Shown: positions 1 through 8,766 of the stretch, piece by piece
Position numbering within the stretch: the first letter of the stretch is position 1
How the letters are laid out: each line of letters begins with the position of its first letter
NCBI GenBank assembly: GCA_016709575.1
Contig: JADJMM010000002.1
Location: 434,001-498,000 of the forward strand
Source: Sphingobacteriaceae bacterium
GTDB lineage: Bacteria > Bacteroidota > Bacteroidia > B-17B0 > Aurantibacillaceae
DNA: 64,000 nt
Reading direction: 5' to 3'
The notes under the pieces: generated by a model
The model's database searches: none
The model's input: only the letters and a program-made list of their open reading frames with translations
What the model was told of the DNA's origin: nothing
Made by a program: the position numbers and the translations under genes

Positions 1-98
1 AAGAAAAAGGGATACAATACCAAAAAAGGCACTGCAAAGCATAGCATAAACCAGACTTTCCAGATAGGGGTTAATATGAGACGTACAGTTTCCTTCAA
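1..98 (-). CDS. Lysophospholipid (1-acyl-glycerol-3-phosphate) acyltransferase, N-terminal fragment
   Basis: Reading leftwards from a TTG at 98, the frame gives a basic N-terminus followed by TPIWKVWFMLCFAVPFLVLY, a strongly hydrophobic first membrane segment that runs off the window edge. A membrane-anchored N-terminus of this pattern is typical of PlsC-type acyltransferases in Bacteroidota, which make phosphatidic acid at the inner membrane. The catalytic HX4D motif lies outside the window, so the identity rests on pattern only. No ATG precedes this segment in frame, so the TTG start is a guess. The gene is divergent from trpS across about 60 bases. Confidence 0.45.
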   Translation of the reverse strand, partial: MKETVRLILTPIWKVWFMLCFAVPFLVLYPFF

Positions 99-159
99 AA
101 AAACAAAATTGCAGGGAGCTAATTTACTAAATTAAAGTAGTATTTTTACCCTATAATTT

Positions 160-1131
160 ATGGCGCGCATTTTAACAGGCATACAAAGTACAAACGTTCC
201 TCACCTCGGAAATATCCTTGGTGCTATTATGCCTGCCATTGAGTTAAGTAAAGACCCAAAAAACGATTCTTTGTTTTTTATTGCTGATTTACATTCTTTA
301 ACCACTATAAAAGATCCTGCCTTTATAATTGAAAGCACTAAAGCTGTAGCTGCAACTTGGTTGGCATTTGGGTTCGATAATAAGAAAAATACATTTTACC
401 GTCAGAGCCGTGTGCCTGAAGTAACTGAATTGACATGGTTTTTAAACTGCTTTACACCTTATCCGATGTTAGCAAATGCGCATTCGTTTAAAGATAAGAG
501 CGGACGATTAAGCGATGTGAATTCAGGTTTGTTTACGTATCCTGTTTTAATGGCAGCTGATATTTTATTGTATGATGCGAATTTGGTTCCGGTTGGAAAA
601 GACCAAATGCAACATTTAGAAATGACGCGTGATATTGCTACAGCCTTTAATAATAAAGTAGGGAAAGAATTATTAGTGGTGCCAGAAGGATTAGTTGACG
701 AGCGCGTAATGATTGTACCGGGAACTGACGGACAAAAAATGAGCAAGTCATATAATAACTTCATCAATATTTTCTTCCAGAAAAGAGTTGAAAAAGTCGT
801 GATGGCAATTGTTACTGATAGTACACCATTAGAAGCTCCAAAAATCCTGATACTTGCAATGCTTTTAAATTATATCAATTATTAGCTAGTAAAAGAAGAA
901 ACTGAAATCATGCGCCAAAATTATTTAAAAGGTAATTATGGCTATGGTCATGCTAAAAGTGCTTTGTTTGAATTGATATTGGAAAAATATGCGGAGCAAA
1001 GAAGAATATTTACCGAGTTAATGAATCATCCTACTAAATTGGAAGAAGAATTAAGCATTGGAGAAGTGAAAGCCAAAAAAATGGCGCAACACAAATTATC
1101 TGAAATCAGAAAAGCTTTAGGTTTCGCTTAA
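160..1131 (+). CDS. trpS: Tryptophan--tRNA ligase, frame disrupted near the C-terminal third
   Basis: Class I aminoacyl-tRNA synthetase that charges tRNA-Trp. The HIGH-type signature is PHLGN (residues 14-18), and the KMSKS loop (about residue 197) follows IVPGTDGQ. The frame beginning at 160 stops at 885, and the rest of the protein (MRQNYLKGNYGYGHAKSALF onward) resumes at about 910. Restoring one A at about 840 and removing one A at about 892 reads N-P-D-T-C-N-A-F straight into the second half. Just before, residues FFQKRVEK replace the family's FLPEKELKK. That fits three one-base losses in T and A runs between about 770 and 805 that cancel out. Five homopolymer indels in one essential gene point to sequencing error rather than decay. 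The stop overlaps the convergent ABC gene by 4 bases. Confidence 0.93.
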
Positions 1132-2993
1132 GCTAAACTACTGATGCTGTCAAATTGCATTTTACTGAGTTTGTAATACAATCCGCTTTCGTTAGTAATT
1201 AATTCTTTGTGAGTTCCCGATTCGGTGACTTCACCTTTATGTAACACAACAATTCGATCTGCATTTTTAATTGTAGATAAACGGTGTGCAATAACAATTG
1301 AAGTTCTTCCCACCATTAATTTATCTAAAGCTTCCTGCACTAAACGTTCGCTTTCACTATCTAAACTACTAGTTGCTTCATCTAAAATTAAAATGCTTGG
1401 GTCTTTTAAAACAGCACGCGCAATGGCAACACGTTGTCTTTGTCCACCCGATAATTGAATACCTCTATCACCAACAATGGTTTCAAATTTATCAGGGAAA
1501 CTATCAATGAACTCGAGTGCATTTGCTTTTCTTGCAGCCTCAATAACTTCTTCCTCTGTAGCTGTTGGTCGGCCGTATAAAATATTTTCTTTGATAGAAC
1601 CACCGAACAACAAAACATCTTGTGGAACTATTGCCATTTGCTCACGCAGATCAGTAAGATCATATTCGCTCGCTTTTTTTCCATCTATTGTAAATTCACC
1701 GCTTCCAATTTCATAGAACCTCAACACTAATGAAGCAATTGTAGATTTTCCACTACCACTACTTCCTACCAATGCCATTGTTTCACCTGAATTGACTTTA
1801 AAAGAAACCTTTTTTAGCACAGGAAAATCCGGTCTTGTTGGATAAGTGAACTCAACATTTTTAAATTCGATATCACCTTTAACGCGTTTAATGTTTGTGT
1901 TTTGATTTTTCAAATTAATGCTTTCATGTTCACAATTAATAATTTCGAACACGCGATCGGTTGCGCCTAAAGCTCTTTGTATTGAAGCAATTTGTTCAGG
2001 TAATCCACCTAACGAACCCGCAACGAAAAGTGATAACATCATAAATTGTCCGAATTCAGTAGCAGTTATTTCGCCGCTGATTTTCAACTTAATCATTTGA
2101 TACAGAATGAAAAATATAGAACCAAAAATTACCACCATAACAAATGTGAAAAACACACCACGTAACACACCGAATTTAATACCAAGTTTACGAATCGCTT
2201 CCGTTTTGATTCCGTATCTGGTAATTTCAAATTTTTCGTTAGTGAAAGATTTTACACTGCTGATTCCAACTAAAGCTTCATTCACAATTACGTTTGAATC
2301 GGCAATGTTGTCTTGAAAATCTTTCGAGAACTTGCGGATTTTTCTCGAATAAAAAATAGCAATTACAACTATTGGCGGAATAATAAAGATAAACCATTTT
2401 GCTACTTCCCATTTTACATTAATTAAAATAAGCGTTAAGCCTCCAATACCAACAATACTCTGACGAATAACCTCAGCAATATTAATTGTGAAAGCTTCAG
2501 ATATAACATTAATATCAGTTGCGATACGACTTGATAATTCTGCTGTTTGATTTTTTGAAAAGAAACTCATTGGCATCTGCACCATTTTCGAGAAGGCATC
2601 ATTTCTTAACCCTTTTAAAATACTTTCCGTAACCTGTGAAAATAAAAACACACGTCCGAAAGAAAAAACACCTTGAGCTGCTAGTACAACTAATAGAATA
2701 AGTCCTGTACTTTTTAATTTTTCATCTAATGCTTCTGCTGAAATGCCTTCTTCTCCAAAAATTCCAAACATTTTTCCGGAAATCATGGGGAAATAAAGTC
2801 CAACACCAGCACTGGCTGCTAAAAAGAACATGCCAAGTCCAAACTTCCATTTATTACGGCCTAAATAATGAAATAACTTGAACGACTTTTTGAAGTTTTC
2901 AGCACTAAGTTTTGCTTTTGGCAACTCCTTTTTGTCTTTTCCATTCATGCTTCCGCCCTGTAGTTCTTTTCGTGGGCCCGGACCTTTTGCCAT
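1128..2993 (-). CDS. MsbA-like ABC exporter, fused membrane and ATPase domains
   Basis: At 621 residues this is the usual length for a half-transporter. An N-terminal six-helix exporter domain (about residues 45-330) precedes one ATPase domain. The ATPase has Walker A GSSGSGKST (about 410), Q-loop IVPQDV, signature LSGGQRQR (about 514), Walker B ILILDEATSSLD and switch histidine IAHRLS. Proteins of this class flip lipids (MsbA, lipid A) or export drugs across the inner membrane as homodimers. The sequence does not identify the substrate. A short lysine-rich cytosolic leader (residues 1-45) precedes the first helix. It is a single gene, convergent with trpS and divergent from rpmH, and its frame is intact. 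Confidence 0.93.
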   Translation of the reverse strand: MAKGPGPRKELQGGSMNGKDKKELPKAKLSAENFKKSFKLFHYLGRNKWKFGLGMFFLAASAGVGLYFPMISGKMFGIFGEEGISAEALDEKLKSTGLILLVVLAAQGVFSFGRVFLFSQVTESILKGLRNDAFSKMVQMPMSFFSKNQTAELSSRIATDINVISEAFTINIAEVIRQSIVGIGGLTLILINVKWEVAKWFIFIIPPIVVIAIFYSRKIRKFSKDFQDNIADSNVIVNEALVGISSVKSFTNEKFEITRYGIKTEAIRKLGIKFGVLRGVFFTFVMVVIFGSIFFILYQMIKLKISGEITATEFGQFMMLSLFVAGSLGGLPEQIASIQRALGATDRVFEIINCEHESINLKNQNTNIKRVKGDIEFKNVEFTYPTRPDFPVLKKVSFKVNSGETMALVGSSGSGKSTIASLVLRFYEIGSGEFTIDGKKASEYDLTDLREQMAIVPQDVLLFGGSIKENILYGRPTATEEEVIEAARKANALEFIDSFPDKFETIVGDRGIQLSGGQRQRVAIARAVLKDPSILILDEATSSLDSESERLVQEALDKLMVGRTSIVIAHRLSTIKNADRIVVLHKGEVTESGTHKELITNESGLYYKLSKMQFDSISSLA

Positions 2994-3091
2994 ATTTGCT
3001 TAAATTTGGTGGTCAAAGGTACTTGATTTTAAGTGGCAAAGTCCTAAAATTGATGTTTTTATGGTCTTTTTAACTTATTTAGGGTCTTTAG

Positions 3092-3122
3092 TTTGTCATA
3101 TACCAAAAACTCTTTATATTTG
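3092..3122 (+). promoter_or_regulatory. Bacteroidetes-type promoter of rpmH
   Basis: TTTG at 3092-3095 and TATATTTG at 3115-3122 are separated by 19 bases, an exact match to the -33 TTTG / -7 TAnnTTTG consensus of the primary sigma factor in this phylum. The L34 start codon lies 40 bases downstream, as expected for a strongly expressed ribosomal gene. Confidence 0.85.
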
Positions 3123-3162
3123 CACTCCATTTTAAAAACGAACAATTTTAATATAATATACA

Positions 3163-3324
3163 ATGAAACGGACTTTCCAACCATCGCAACGCAAGAGAAG
3201 AAACAAGCACGGATTTCGTGAGCGTATGTCAACTGCTAATGGTCGCCGAGTGGTAGCTGCACGTCGTAAAAGAGGACGTAAAAAATTAACAGTATCTAGC
3301 GATAAACTGCACAAGCGTCAGTAA
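3163..3324 (+). CDS. rpmH: 50S ribosomal protein L34
   Basis: This 53-residue protein starts MKRTFQPSQRKRRNKHGFRE and ends KKLTVSSDKLHKRQ. It is highly basic and matches L34 from end to end. L34 binds 23S rRNA in the large subunit. The first six residues are the universal L34 start, which fixes the ATG at 3163. A consensus promoter lies immediately upstream and a strong terminator downstream, so it is transcribed alone. The usual neighbours (rnpA, yidC) are not adjacent. Confidence 0.97.
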   Translation: MKRTFQPSQRKRRNKHGFRERMSTANGRRVVAARRKRGRKKLTVSSDKLHKRQ

Positions 3325-3347
3325 TAAGCTATTGTTTTATAGGTTTT

Positions 3348-3385
3348 AAAAGCCCTGATAAGAAATTATCGGGGCTTTTGTTTTT
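3348..3385 (+). terminator. Intrinsic terminator of rpmH
   Basis: A 14-bp stem (AAAAGCCCTGATAA against TTATCGGGGCTTTT, one G-T pair) closes a GAAA tetraloop and is followed by GTTTTT. It lies 24 bases after the rpmH stop codon. Confidence 0.92.
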
Positions 3386-3451
3386 AGGGCAATTTGGCAG
3401 GAACTAATGCATGGCATGGAAATTGACTACTCAATAGTAAATTAAAATTAT

Positions 3452-3742
3452 ATGAGAAATTTTATTGCTACTATTTTATTGCTGTGTTGTTTTGGTATTG
3501 CCAAAGCGCATTTCTTGCCAAAGAATTTTAAAACGCTTAAACCGCAAATAGAAATTCGCAACATCAATTCGCTTCCGAATTATAATGTGACATTTAAAGT
3601 GTACAAAACGCCTGTGAAGAGGTGGATTAAGAAAAATAAAATTGAAATGGTGAATGCGATTGCAATTGAAACTAGCAGAACGGAAATTGCTGTTTCTCCT
3701 ATTCAGTGCCTTCGACTACGCTCAGGCACCGGATTCCACTAA
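3452..3742 (+). CDS. Small secreted protein of unknown function, 3' end replaced by a repeat
   Basis: This 96-residue frame begins with a clear signal peptide (MRNFIATILLLCCFGIAKA). A basic, Lys-rich mature region follows, with no family I recognise. From about residue 84 (PIQCLRLRSG) the coding sequence is the dispersed repeat at 3708-3775, so the original C-terminus has been lost or displaced. It may be a truncated remnant. Nothing nearby suggests a function. It is convergent with speA. Confidence 0.45.
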   Translation: MRNFIATILLLCCFGIAKAHFLPKNFKTLKPQIEIRNINSLPNYNVTFKVYKTPVKRWIKKNKIEMVNAIAIETSRTEIAVSPIQCLRLRSGTGFH

Positions 3743-3775
3743 ATGAAAACGGTGGTTGAGCGTAGCCGAAACCAC
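3708..3775. repeat. Dispersed paired repeat unit, copy A
   Basis: Two arms, 3708-3730 (core TTCGACTACGCTCAGG) and 3751-3775 (core GGTTGAGCGTAGCCGAAA), lie around a 20-base spacer. The same pair occurs in inverted order at 6253-6312. The second arm is an exact match and the first has one mismatch. The two arms are also partly complementary to each other (ACGCTCA against TGAGCGT), so the unit can fold. Confidence 0.85.
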
Positions 3776-3778
3776 TTT

Positions 3779-5175
3779 CTAATACCCTAAAATCTTCAAC
3801 ATCGATTTATAACTCTGTTCCTTTGCGAATAAACGTGTAGAGATAGTGCCATCATCTTCCCTATCAATTAATACATGCTTTGGAGCTGGAATTAAACAGT
3901 GTTGTGTGCCACCGTATCCGCTTAAGGCTTCTTGATAAGCGCCTGTATGGAAGAAGCCAACATATAATGGTTGTTTATCTGTTTTTTCTATTCTTGGTAA
4001 GAAAACTTGATTAGTATGTGCTTCACTATTGTAATAATCCATGCTATCACAAGTTAAACCGCCCAAGCTACAAGGAACGTAAGGCTTATCCCAATTATTT
4101 ATTGCTAATAGAATAAACCGTTGATTAATTCCCCATGTATCGGGTAATGTAGTGATGAACGAACTGTCTATCATATACCAGCGCTCACGATCATTCTGCA
4201 TCTTCTGGTCAACAACCGAATACAATGTAGCGCCGCTTTCTCCTACTGTATAAGACCCAAACTCAGTAAATATATTAGGCTCATCTATCTCATGTTGCAC
4301 GCAAAACGACTTTATTTGAGAAACAATCTCCTCAATCATATATTCGTAACTATACTCAAAACCAAGCGATGTGCGTATTGGCATCCCTCCTCCAATATTC
4401 AAAGAATCGAGGGTTGGACATATCTTCTTTAGTTCCAGGTAAATGCTAAGACACTTGTTTAGCTCCGTCCAGTAGTATATTGTATCCTTGATTCCGTTGT
4501 TAATGAAGAAATGTAGGAGCTTTAGTTCGAACTTTGGGTTGTTCTGTATCTTCTCTTTATACAAGCTCATGATGTCGCTGTAGCGGACGCCGAGACGAGA
4601 TGAATAGAAGGCAAAAGAAGGTTCCTCTTCAGTACTAATCCGTATACCTAACTTGCACTTATCTACTTTTACATGCTTATTGTAATAATTGATTTCATCG
4701 AGGTGATCGAGAACCGGAATCACATTAAAGTTATCGTTAATTAATTCGGTAATGTACTGTTTGTATAGACCGCGTTTATATCCGTTACAAATAATATATG
4801 TATCTTTACTAAGCCTCTTTTTTTGAATTGCTCTTTGATAATCTGGATATCGTAAGCCGAAGAAGTCTCAAGATGTACCTCATTTTTAAGCACTTCGTCT
4901 AACACAAACGAAAAGTGCGAACTTTTGGTACAATAGCAGTAAATGTACTTGCCTTTATAATCCACTTTTGCCATAGCCACGTTAAAAAGTCGCTTAGCTT
5001 TCTGTATTTGAGAGCTTATTTTAGGTAAATACGTGATTTTCAATGGAGTACCATATTGCTTGATTATATCCATCAAAGGTATATCATTGAATTGCAATTC
5101 GTTATCTATAACATCAAAACTTTCTTGCGGAAAGTTAAATGTTTGATTTATAAGGTCGTTATATCGATTATCCAT
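3779..5175 (-). CDS. speA: Biosynthetic arginine decarboxylase, one frameshift
   Basis: A PLP-dependent fold-III decarboxylase that turns arginine into agmatine, the entry to polyamine synthesis. Visible signs are the PLP-lysine region YCYCTKSSHF, the glycine-rich phosphate loop NIGGGMPIR, and the C-terminal active-site segment GFFHTGAYQEALSGYGG. The full length is about 465 residues, usual for the Bacteroidetes type. The frame from 5175 breaks at the T run 4818-4824. One extra base there restores K-D-T-Y-I-I-C-N-G-Y-K-R and leads into the 3779-4723 frame. It is divergent from an arginase-family gene, with two palindromes between them. Its start is supported by the conserved DLINQTFNFPQESF region directly after it. 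Confidence 0.92.
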
Positions 5176-5185
5176 GTTTTTATCA

Positions 5186-5235
5186 AAGTAAGTGACTTAC
5201 TTGTATGATTAAGGGCAAAAGTAAGTAATTTACTT
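5186..5235. promoter_or_regulatory. Two matching operator-like palindromes between speA and the arginase gene
   Basis: AAGTAAGTGACTTACTT (5186-5202) and AAGTAAGTAATTTACTT (5219-5235) both have the form AAGTAA-N5-TTACTT and share 15 of 17 bases. Their centres are 33 bases apart, about three helical turns. They lie 11 bases from the speA start and 44 bases before the arginase start, where a shared regulator of both arginine-consuming genes would bind. The protein that binds them is unknown. Confidence 0.7.
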
Positions 5236-5278
5236 AAACTTAAGGTTAAGAAAGTAACAGAAACACATAAAAGTATTT

Positions 5279-6241
5279 ATGAAACCTATGATAAAGCCTA
5301 TTAAAATAGTTGAAGTTAAAAGTGAGATTGGCGCCGGAACCCGTGGCTCGAGCATGGGCATTGATGCTATTAAAATTGCGGCCCTCGATTTTGGTTCTCC
5401 GTTTTTTAAACGTTTTAAAACCGTTGAAATTCCAAGTGAAAATCATTTGTTATTAGAACCTGTTGTAAACGATTACGCAAAACGTATTAAAGGTATTTAC
5501 AATTTGAACGAACGTTTAGCAAAAGAGATTGCGAAAATTTTAGGGAAGGATGAAATTCCTATTGTATTAGCAGGTGATCACAGTTCTGCACTTGGCACTA
5601 TTTCCGGAATTAAAATGGCGTACCCCGAAAAACGCGTTGGTGTAATTTGGATTGACGCGCATGCAGATTTACATTCTCCTTACACAACACCAAGTGGTAA
5701 CATGCACGGTATGCCGATAGCTTGTATTTTAGGAGAAGATAATCTCGATCGCCAACAAAACAAACCCGATGATGAAACTATTGAGTATTGGGAGAAATTA
5801 AAAAATCTCGGAGGCATTGCACCTAAAGTACAACCAAACGATTTAGTATATATTGCTTTGCGCGATTACGAACCACAGGAAGATTACGTTATTAAAAAAC
5901 ATAAAATCCGTGTTTTCAATTTACAAGAGATTAGAAAAAAAGCTGTTGAACGTGTGGCGATTGATTCCTTAAATTATTTAGATCATTGCGATGTTATTTA
6001 CGTAAGCTTTGATGTGGATAGTATGGATTCGAGAATCTCCAGCGGAACAGGAACTCCTGTACCAAATGGCATCACCGAAAAAGAAGCGGGCAATTTAATT
6101 TACTACATCATGCGAAGCAAAAAAATTGTTTGCTTTGAGATGGTAGAAATTAATCCAACTTTAGATAAAGAAAATTTAATGGCTGAAAATGCTTTCGAAA
6201 TTTTACAGAAGGCGACTAATCAATTAAGTCACGATTTTTAA
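5279..6241 (+). CDS. Arginase-family ureohydrolase
   Basis: A 320-residue dimanganese hydrolase. The metal-binding motifs are visible: AGDHSSALG (about 98-106), IWIDAHADLHSP (about 124-135) and VSFDVDSMDSR (about 243-253). The SGNMHGMPIA segment resembles the arginase substrate loop (SGNxHGxP), so arginine to ornithine plus urea is the best reading. Agmatinase remains possible because speA, which makes agmatine, is its divergent neighbour. Either way both genes act on arginine/polyamine metabolism in the cytosol. A second in-frame Met at residue 4 is an alternative start. The frame is intact. Confidence 0.85.
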   Translation: MKPMIKPIKIVEVKSEIGAGTRGSSMGIDAIKIAALDFGSPFFKRFKTVEIPSENHLLLEPVVNDYAKRIKGIYNLNERLAKEIAKILGKDEIPIVLAGDHSSALGTISGIKMAYPEKRVGVIWIDAHADLHSPYTTPSGNMHGMPIACILGEDNLDRQQNKPDDETIEYWEKLKNLGGIAPKVQPNDLVYIALRDYEPQEDYVIKKHKIRVFNLQEIRKKAVERVAIDSLNYLDHCDVIYVSFDVDSMDSRISSGTGTPVPNGITEKEAGNLIYYIMRSKKIVCFEMVEINPTLDKENLMAENAFEILQKATNQLSHDF

Positions 6242-6252
6242 TTTTTATTAAT

Positions 6253-6312
6253 GTGGTTTCGGCTACGCTCAACCACCGGAAAAGAATGCGGTGCCTGAGC
6301 GAAGTCGAAGGC
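6253..6312. repeat. Dispersed paired repeat unit, copy B (inverted)
   Basis: Arms 6253-6277 and 6290-6312 are the reverse complement of the unit at 3708-3775, with a shorter spacer. It occupies most of the 96-base gap between the arginase-family gene and the PaaG-like gene and may act as a transcript-end hairpin. Confidence 0.85.
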
Positions 6313-6337
6313 GCTGTTTAGAAGAAAAAAACACATC

Positions 6338-7114
6338 ATGAATTTCATCACATCTGAAAAAAAAGAAAAAGTTACGGTTATCACTTTAAACCGTCCCGAT
6401 AAATTTAACAGCTTTAACCGCGAGATGTCGTTAGAACTTCACGCGGCTTTAGATGAAGCGGAGAATGATCCTAATTGCCGCTGTATAGTTTTAACCGGAA
6501 CAGGAAAAGCATTTTGCGCCGGACAAGATTTAGCAGAAGCAATTGATCCCAATGGAATTGGTATAAAACGAATTGTGGATGAACATTACAATCCATTAAT
6601 TATGCGTTTACGCAAAATTGAAAAACCAATTATTGGTGCGATTAATGGTGTTGCTGCAGGTGCGGGTGCAAATATTGCAATAGCTTGCGATATTGTTGTG
6701 GCAACTGCCTCAGCAAGTTTTATACAAGCCTTTAGTAAAATTGGTTTAATACCTGATAGTGGTGGAACATTTTTTCTTCCTCGAATTATTGGTATACAAC
6801 GTGCTACTGCTTTAATGATGACAGGTGATAAAGTTAGCGCAGCAGAAGCTTTACAAATGGGAATGATTTATAAAGTATTTGAAGATGCCACTTTTATTGA
6901 AGAAACCATGAAGATGGCAACTAATTTGTCTAACATGCCAACTAAAGGTATTGGACTAACAAAACGTTTATTAAACGAAAGCGCATACAACACTTACGAT
7001 AAACAAATTCAGTTTGAAAGTTTTATTCAAACAGAAGCTACACATACTTACGATTACAAAGAAGGCGTAAATGCTTTTTTAGAAAAACGCAAGCCGGAGT
7101 TTAAGGGGGAGTAA
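6338..7114 (+). CDS. paaG: Enoyl-CoA hydratase/isomerase, PaaG-like
   Basis: A 258-residue crotonase-fold protein. The oxyanion-hole segments are KAFCAGQDL (about 60-68) and GVAAGAGANIAIACD (about 105-119), and the catalytic-region aspartate follows in KIGLIPDSGGTF. The GQDL and PDSGGT forms match PaaG, the ring-1,2-epoxyphenylacetyl-CoA isomerase of phenylacetate degradation. The C-terminus (EGVNAFLEKRKPEFKG) is the usual crotonase tail. The rest of a paa operon is absent, although a PaaY-like gene lies at 45649-46326, so a more general fatty acyl-CoA role is possible. The frame is intact. Confidence 0.8.
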   Translation: MNFITSEKKEKVTVITLNRPDKFNSFNREMSLELHAALDEAENDPNCRCIVLTGTGKAFCAGQDLAEAIDPNGIGIKRIVDEHYNPLIMRLRKIEKPIIGAINGVAAGAGANIAIACDIVVATASASFIQAFSKIGLIPDSGGTFFLPRIIGIQRATALMMTGDKVSAAEALQMGMIYKVFEDATFIEETMKMATNLSNMPTKGIGLTKRLLNESAYNTYDKQIQFESFIQTEATHTYDYKEGVNAFLEKRKPEFKGE

Positions 7115-7168
7115 AATACTATCTAAAGTTTTGTTTCAATAAATTTTTTTTTGAAGCAAATTATATCA

Positions 7169-8227
7169 CTAAACAAAATTCAGAACAACAGTATCCTCTA
7201 TTGACTCTATATAAGGAATTGATTTTGTTTTTTTATTTGCTTTAACCGTATCCCAAACATTATCCTTCCAACCGATTAAATCTCTATAGCGATATTTATA
7301 CACTTCGATAATTTCAGTTTTATTATCAAGAAAGAGGTAACCTTTTATTTTTGTAGATTCATTTGGATTAAAGATAATATGAGGTATTACAAAAACAGGT
7401 TCCTTCGTCTCAAAAACCTCTAGAATTGCTTTTTCATTCAAGTAGGTTAAAAACTCATCTACCAATTTCTTTAATTTTGAATCACCTGTATCGTTGCTAT
7501 TGTCAACATTAATTCCAATGACCTTTAACTTATGAAGATACTCATTTTGCCAAATGGGGTTATTTAATCGCACATCCTCGATGTAATTCTTCAAATCAAA
7601 TAAATTATTAGGATCAGCTTTTAATCTTTTTATTAATAAATAAGCAAGTCTTCTCCAAAATAAAATTCCAAGCTGTACAGTCGGTAAATTATATTTAAAC
7701 TTTTGTTTTAAAAGGGAATTTTCTAAAAAATAATTACAGATTCCATCAACTGTTGCGTTTCGAATTCTTAAAATAATTTCATTCGGATTCGCTTCCAATT
7801 CAAGTGGTCTGCTTGTAAAAACAGCAGCATAACTTGCTTCTTTAAAATCATTCAAATACTCTTCTAATTCTTCAGGTAACTTAACCGGACTTTGCAAAAG
7901 CGAACTCATTATTTTATCTGATAGTTCTTTTGGGTCTACACCTTCAATACCTTCAAGTTTTTTATTGATTAGCATTGCAAGTGCGGTTGTGAATTCCGGA
8001 GTTACCTTACGTGTTCCAGCTCCCGAAAGTATTTGTGATATATACGACTGAAGACGATTCCTGTGCTTAGAATACACATCGCCACTATTTCGTTCCTCAT
8101 CAGTTAACTTAAAACTGGAGTCTTTATCAGTTAATAACGCCACAACAAGATCAAGTCGGCTTTCAAATAACTTAATGTGATTAGCCCCAAACCTTTGTTC
8201 AAAGAGTAAGTTTATTGCCTCATTCAT
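7169..8227 (-). CDS. Protein of unknown function beside the defence operon
   Basis: A 352-residue soluble protein with no signal peptide or membrane segment, and I do not recognise the family. Residues about 57-92 (LQSYISQILSG, then TPEFTTALAMLI) have the spacing of a Cro/C1-type helix-turn-helix, though this is weak. The C-terminal half alternates charged and aromatic residues and ends in short beta-like stretches (KGYLFLDNKTEIIEVY). It is transcribed away from the Pycsar-like operon at 8767-11501 and shares a 540-base intergenic region with it. It could be a regulator, an accessory of the island, or unrelated. Confidence 0.6.
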   Translation of the reverse strand: MNEAINLLFEQRFGANHIKLFESRLDLVVALLTDKDSSFKLTDEERNSGDVYSKHRNRLQSYISQILSGAGTRKVTPEFTTALAMLINKKLEGIEGVDPKELSDKIMSSLLQSPVKLPEELEEYLNDFKEASYAAVFTSRPLELEANPNEIILRIRNATVDGICNYFLENSLLKQKFKYNLPTVQLGILFWRRLAYLLIKRLKADPNNLFDLKNYIEDVRLNNPIWQNEYLHKLKVIGINVDNSNDTGDSKLKKLVDEFLTYLNEKAILEVFETKEPVFVIPHIIFNPNESTKIKGYLFLDNKTEIIEVYKYRYRDLIGWKDNVWDTVKANKKTKSIPYIESIEDTVVLNFV

Positions 8228-8766
8228 ACGGCTAATTTACACTTTAAAACCTATATCCCAATCATTTTACTAAGAAATTCCAGTAATTTTAACATAATTA
8301 TTAATAATTTTGCAATTAATGTTGTATATTTGACATAACCAAAGCTTGCAATTATATATGTTTAACCCTTTAATTATACATTTTCCTAAGACCCACCAGT
8401 GGGGTCGAATGAACCAGAACTAAAAAACAAAGTAGCTTCAGCTGTATTTCTTAGACACTTCTTTTTTGTAATAAGTTTTTCTGCCATGATTAAATTGAGT
8501 AACAAAATTTAGCTCTAAACTAAATTATCAGGATTCGACCAAATCGAGAATAATCTGAATTTCTACTGCTAGCACTCATCCAATTGATGCGACTTTGCTT
8601 TGCGCTTTACATAAAGTGTAATAAAACCTGTCTGCTATTTTATTAAACTAATCAAGGATGAATTTATCCTTAGAATTGATCTGTAAAAACTATCGCGGCT
8701 ATTTAAATAAACTGAAAATTATAATAACTGACGGGATTATAAACCTGTCATTAAATTAAAACTAAC
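8228..8766. other. Intergenic region upstream of the Pycsar-like operon
   Basis: An AT-rich 539-base gap. A good -7 box TATATTTG lies at 8325-8332 on the + strand, but no TTTG sits at the proper distance. If it is used, the operon would have a leader of more than 400 bases. A hairpin ACCCCAC-type sequence (CCCACCAGTGGGG, 8392-8404) and a weak stem GACGGG/CCTGTC just before 8767 are visible. A 33-codon ATG frame lies on the minus strand (8386-8487). No tRNA or mobile element is visible. Confidence 0.5.

Noticed and set aside
459..767. Minus-strand frame of 102 codons inside trpS
   Set aside because: It is the mirror of the trpS coding sequence and has no supporting start region.
160..1131. 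Programmed frameshifting in trpS (and similar in pdhC, tatD)
   Set aside because: No slippery site plus structure recurs, and unrelated genes break in the same homopolymer way, which fits sequencing error.
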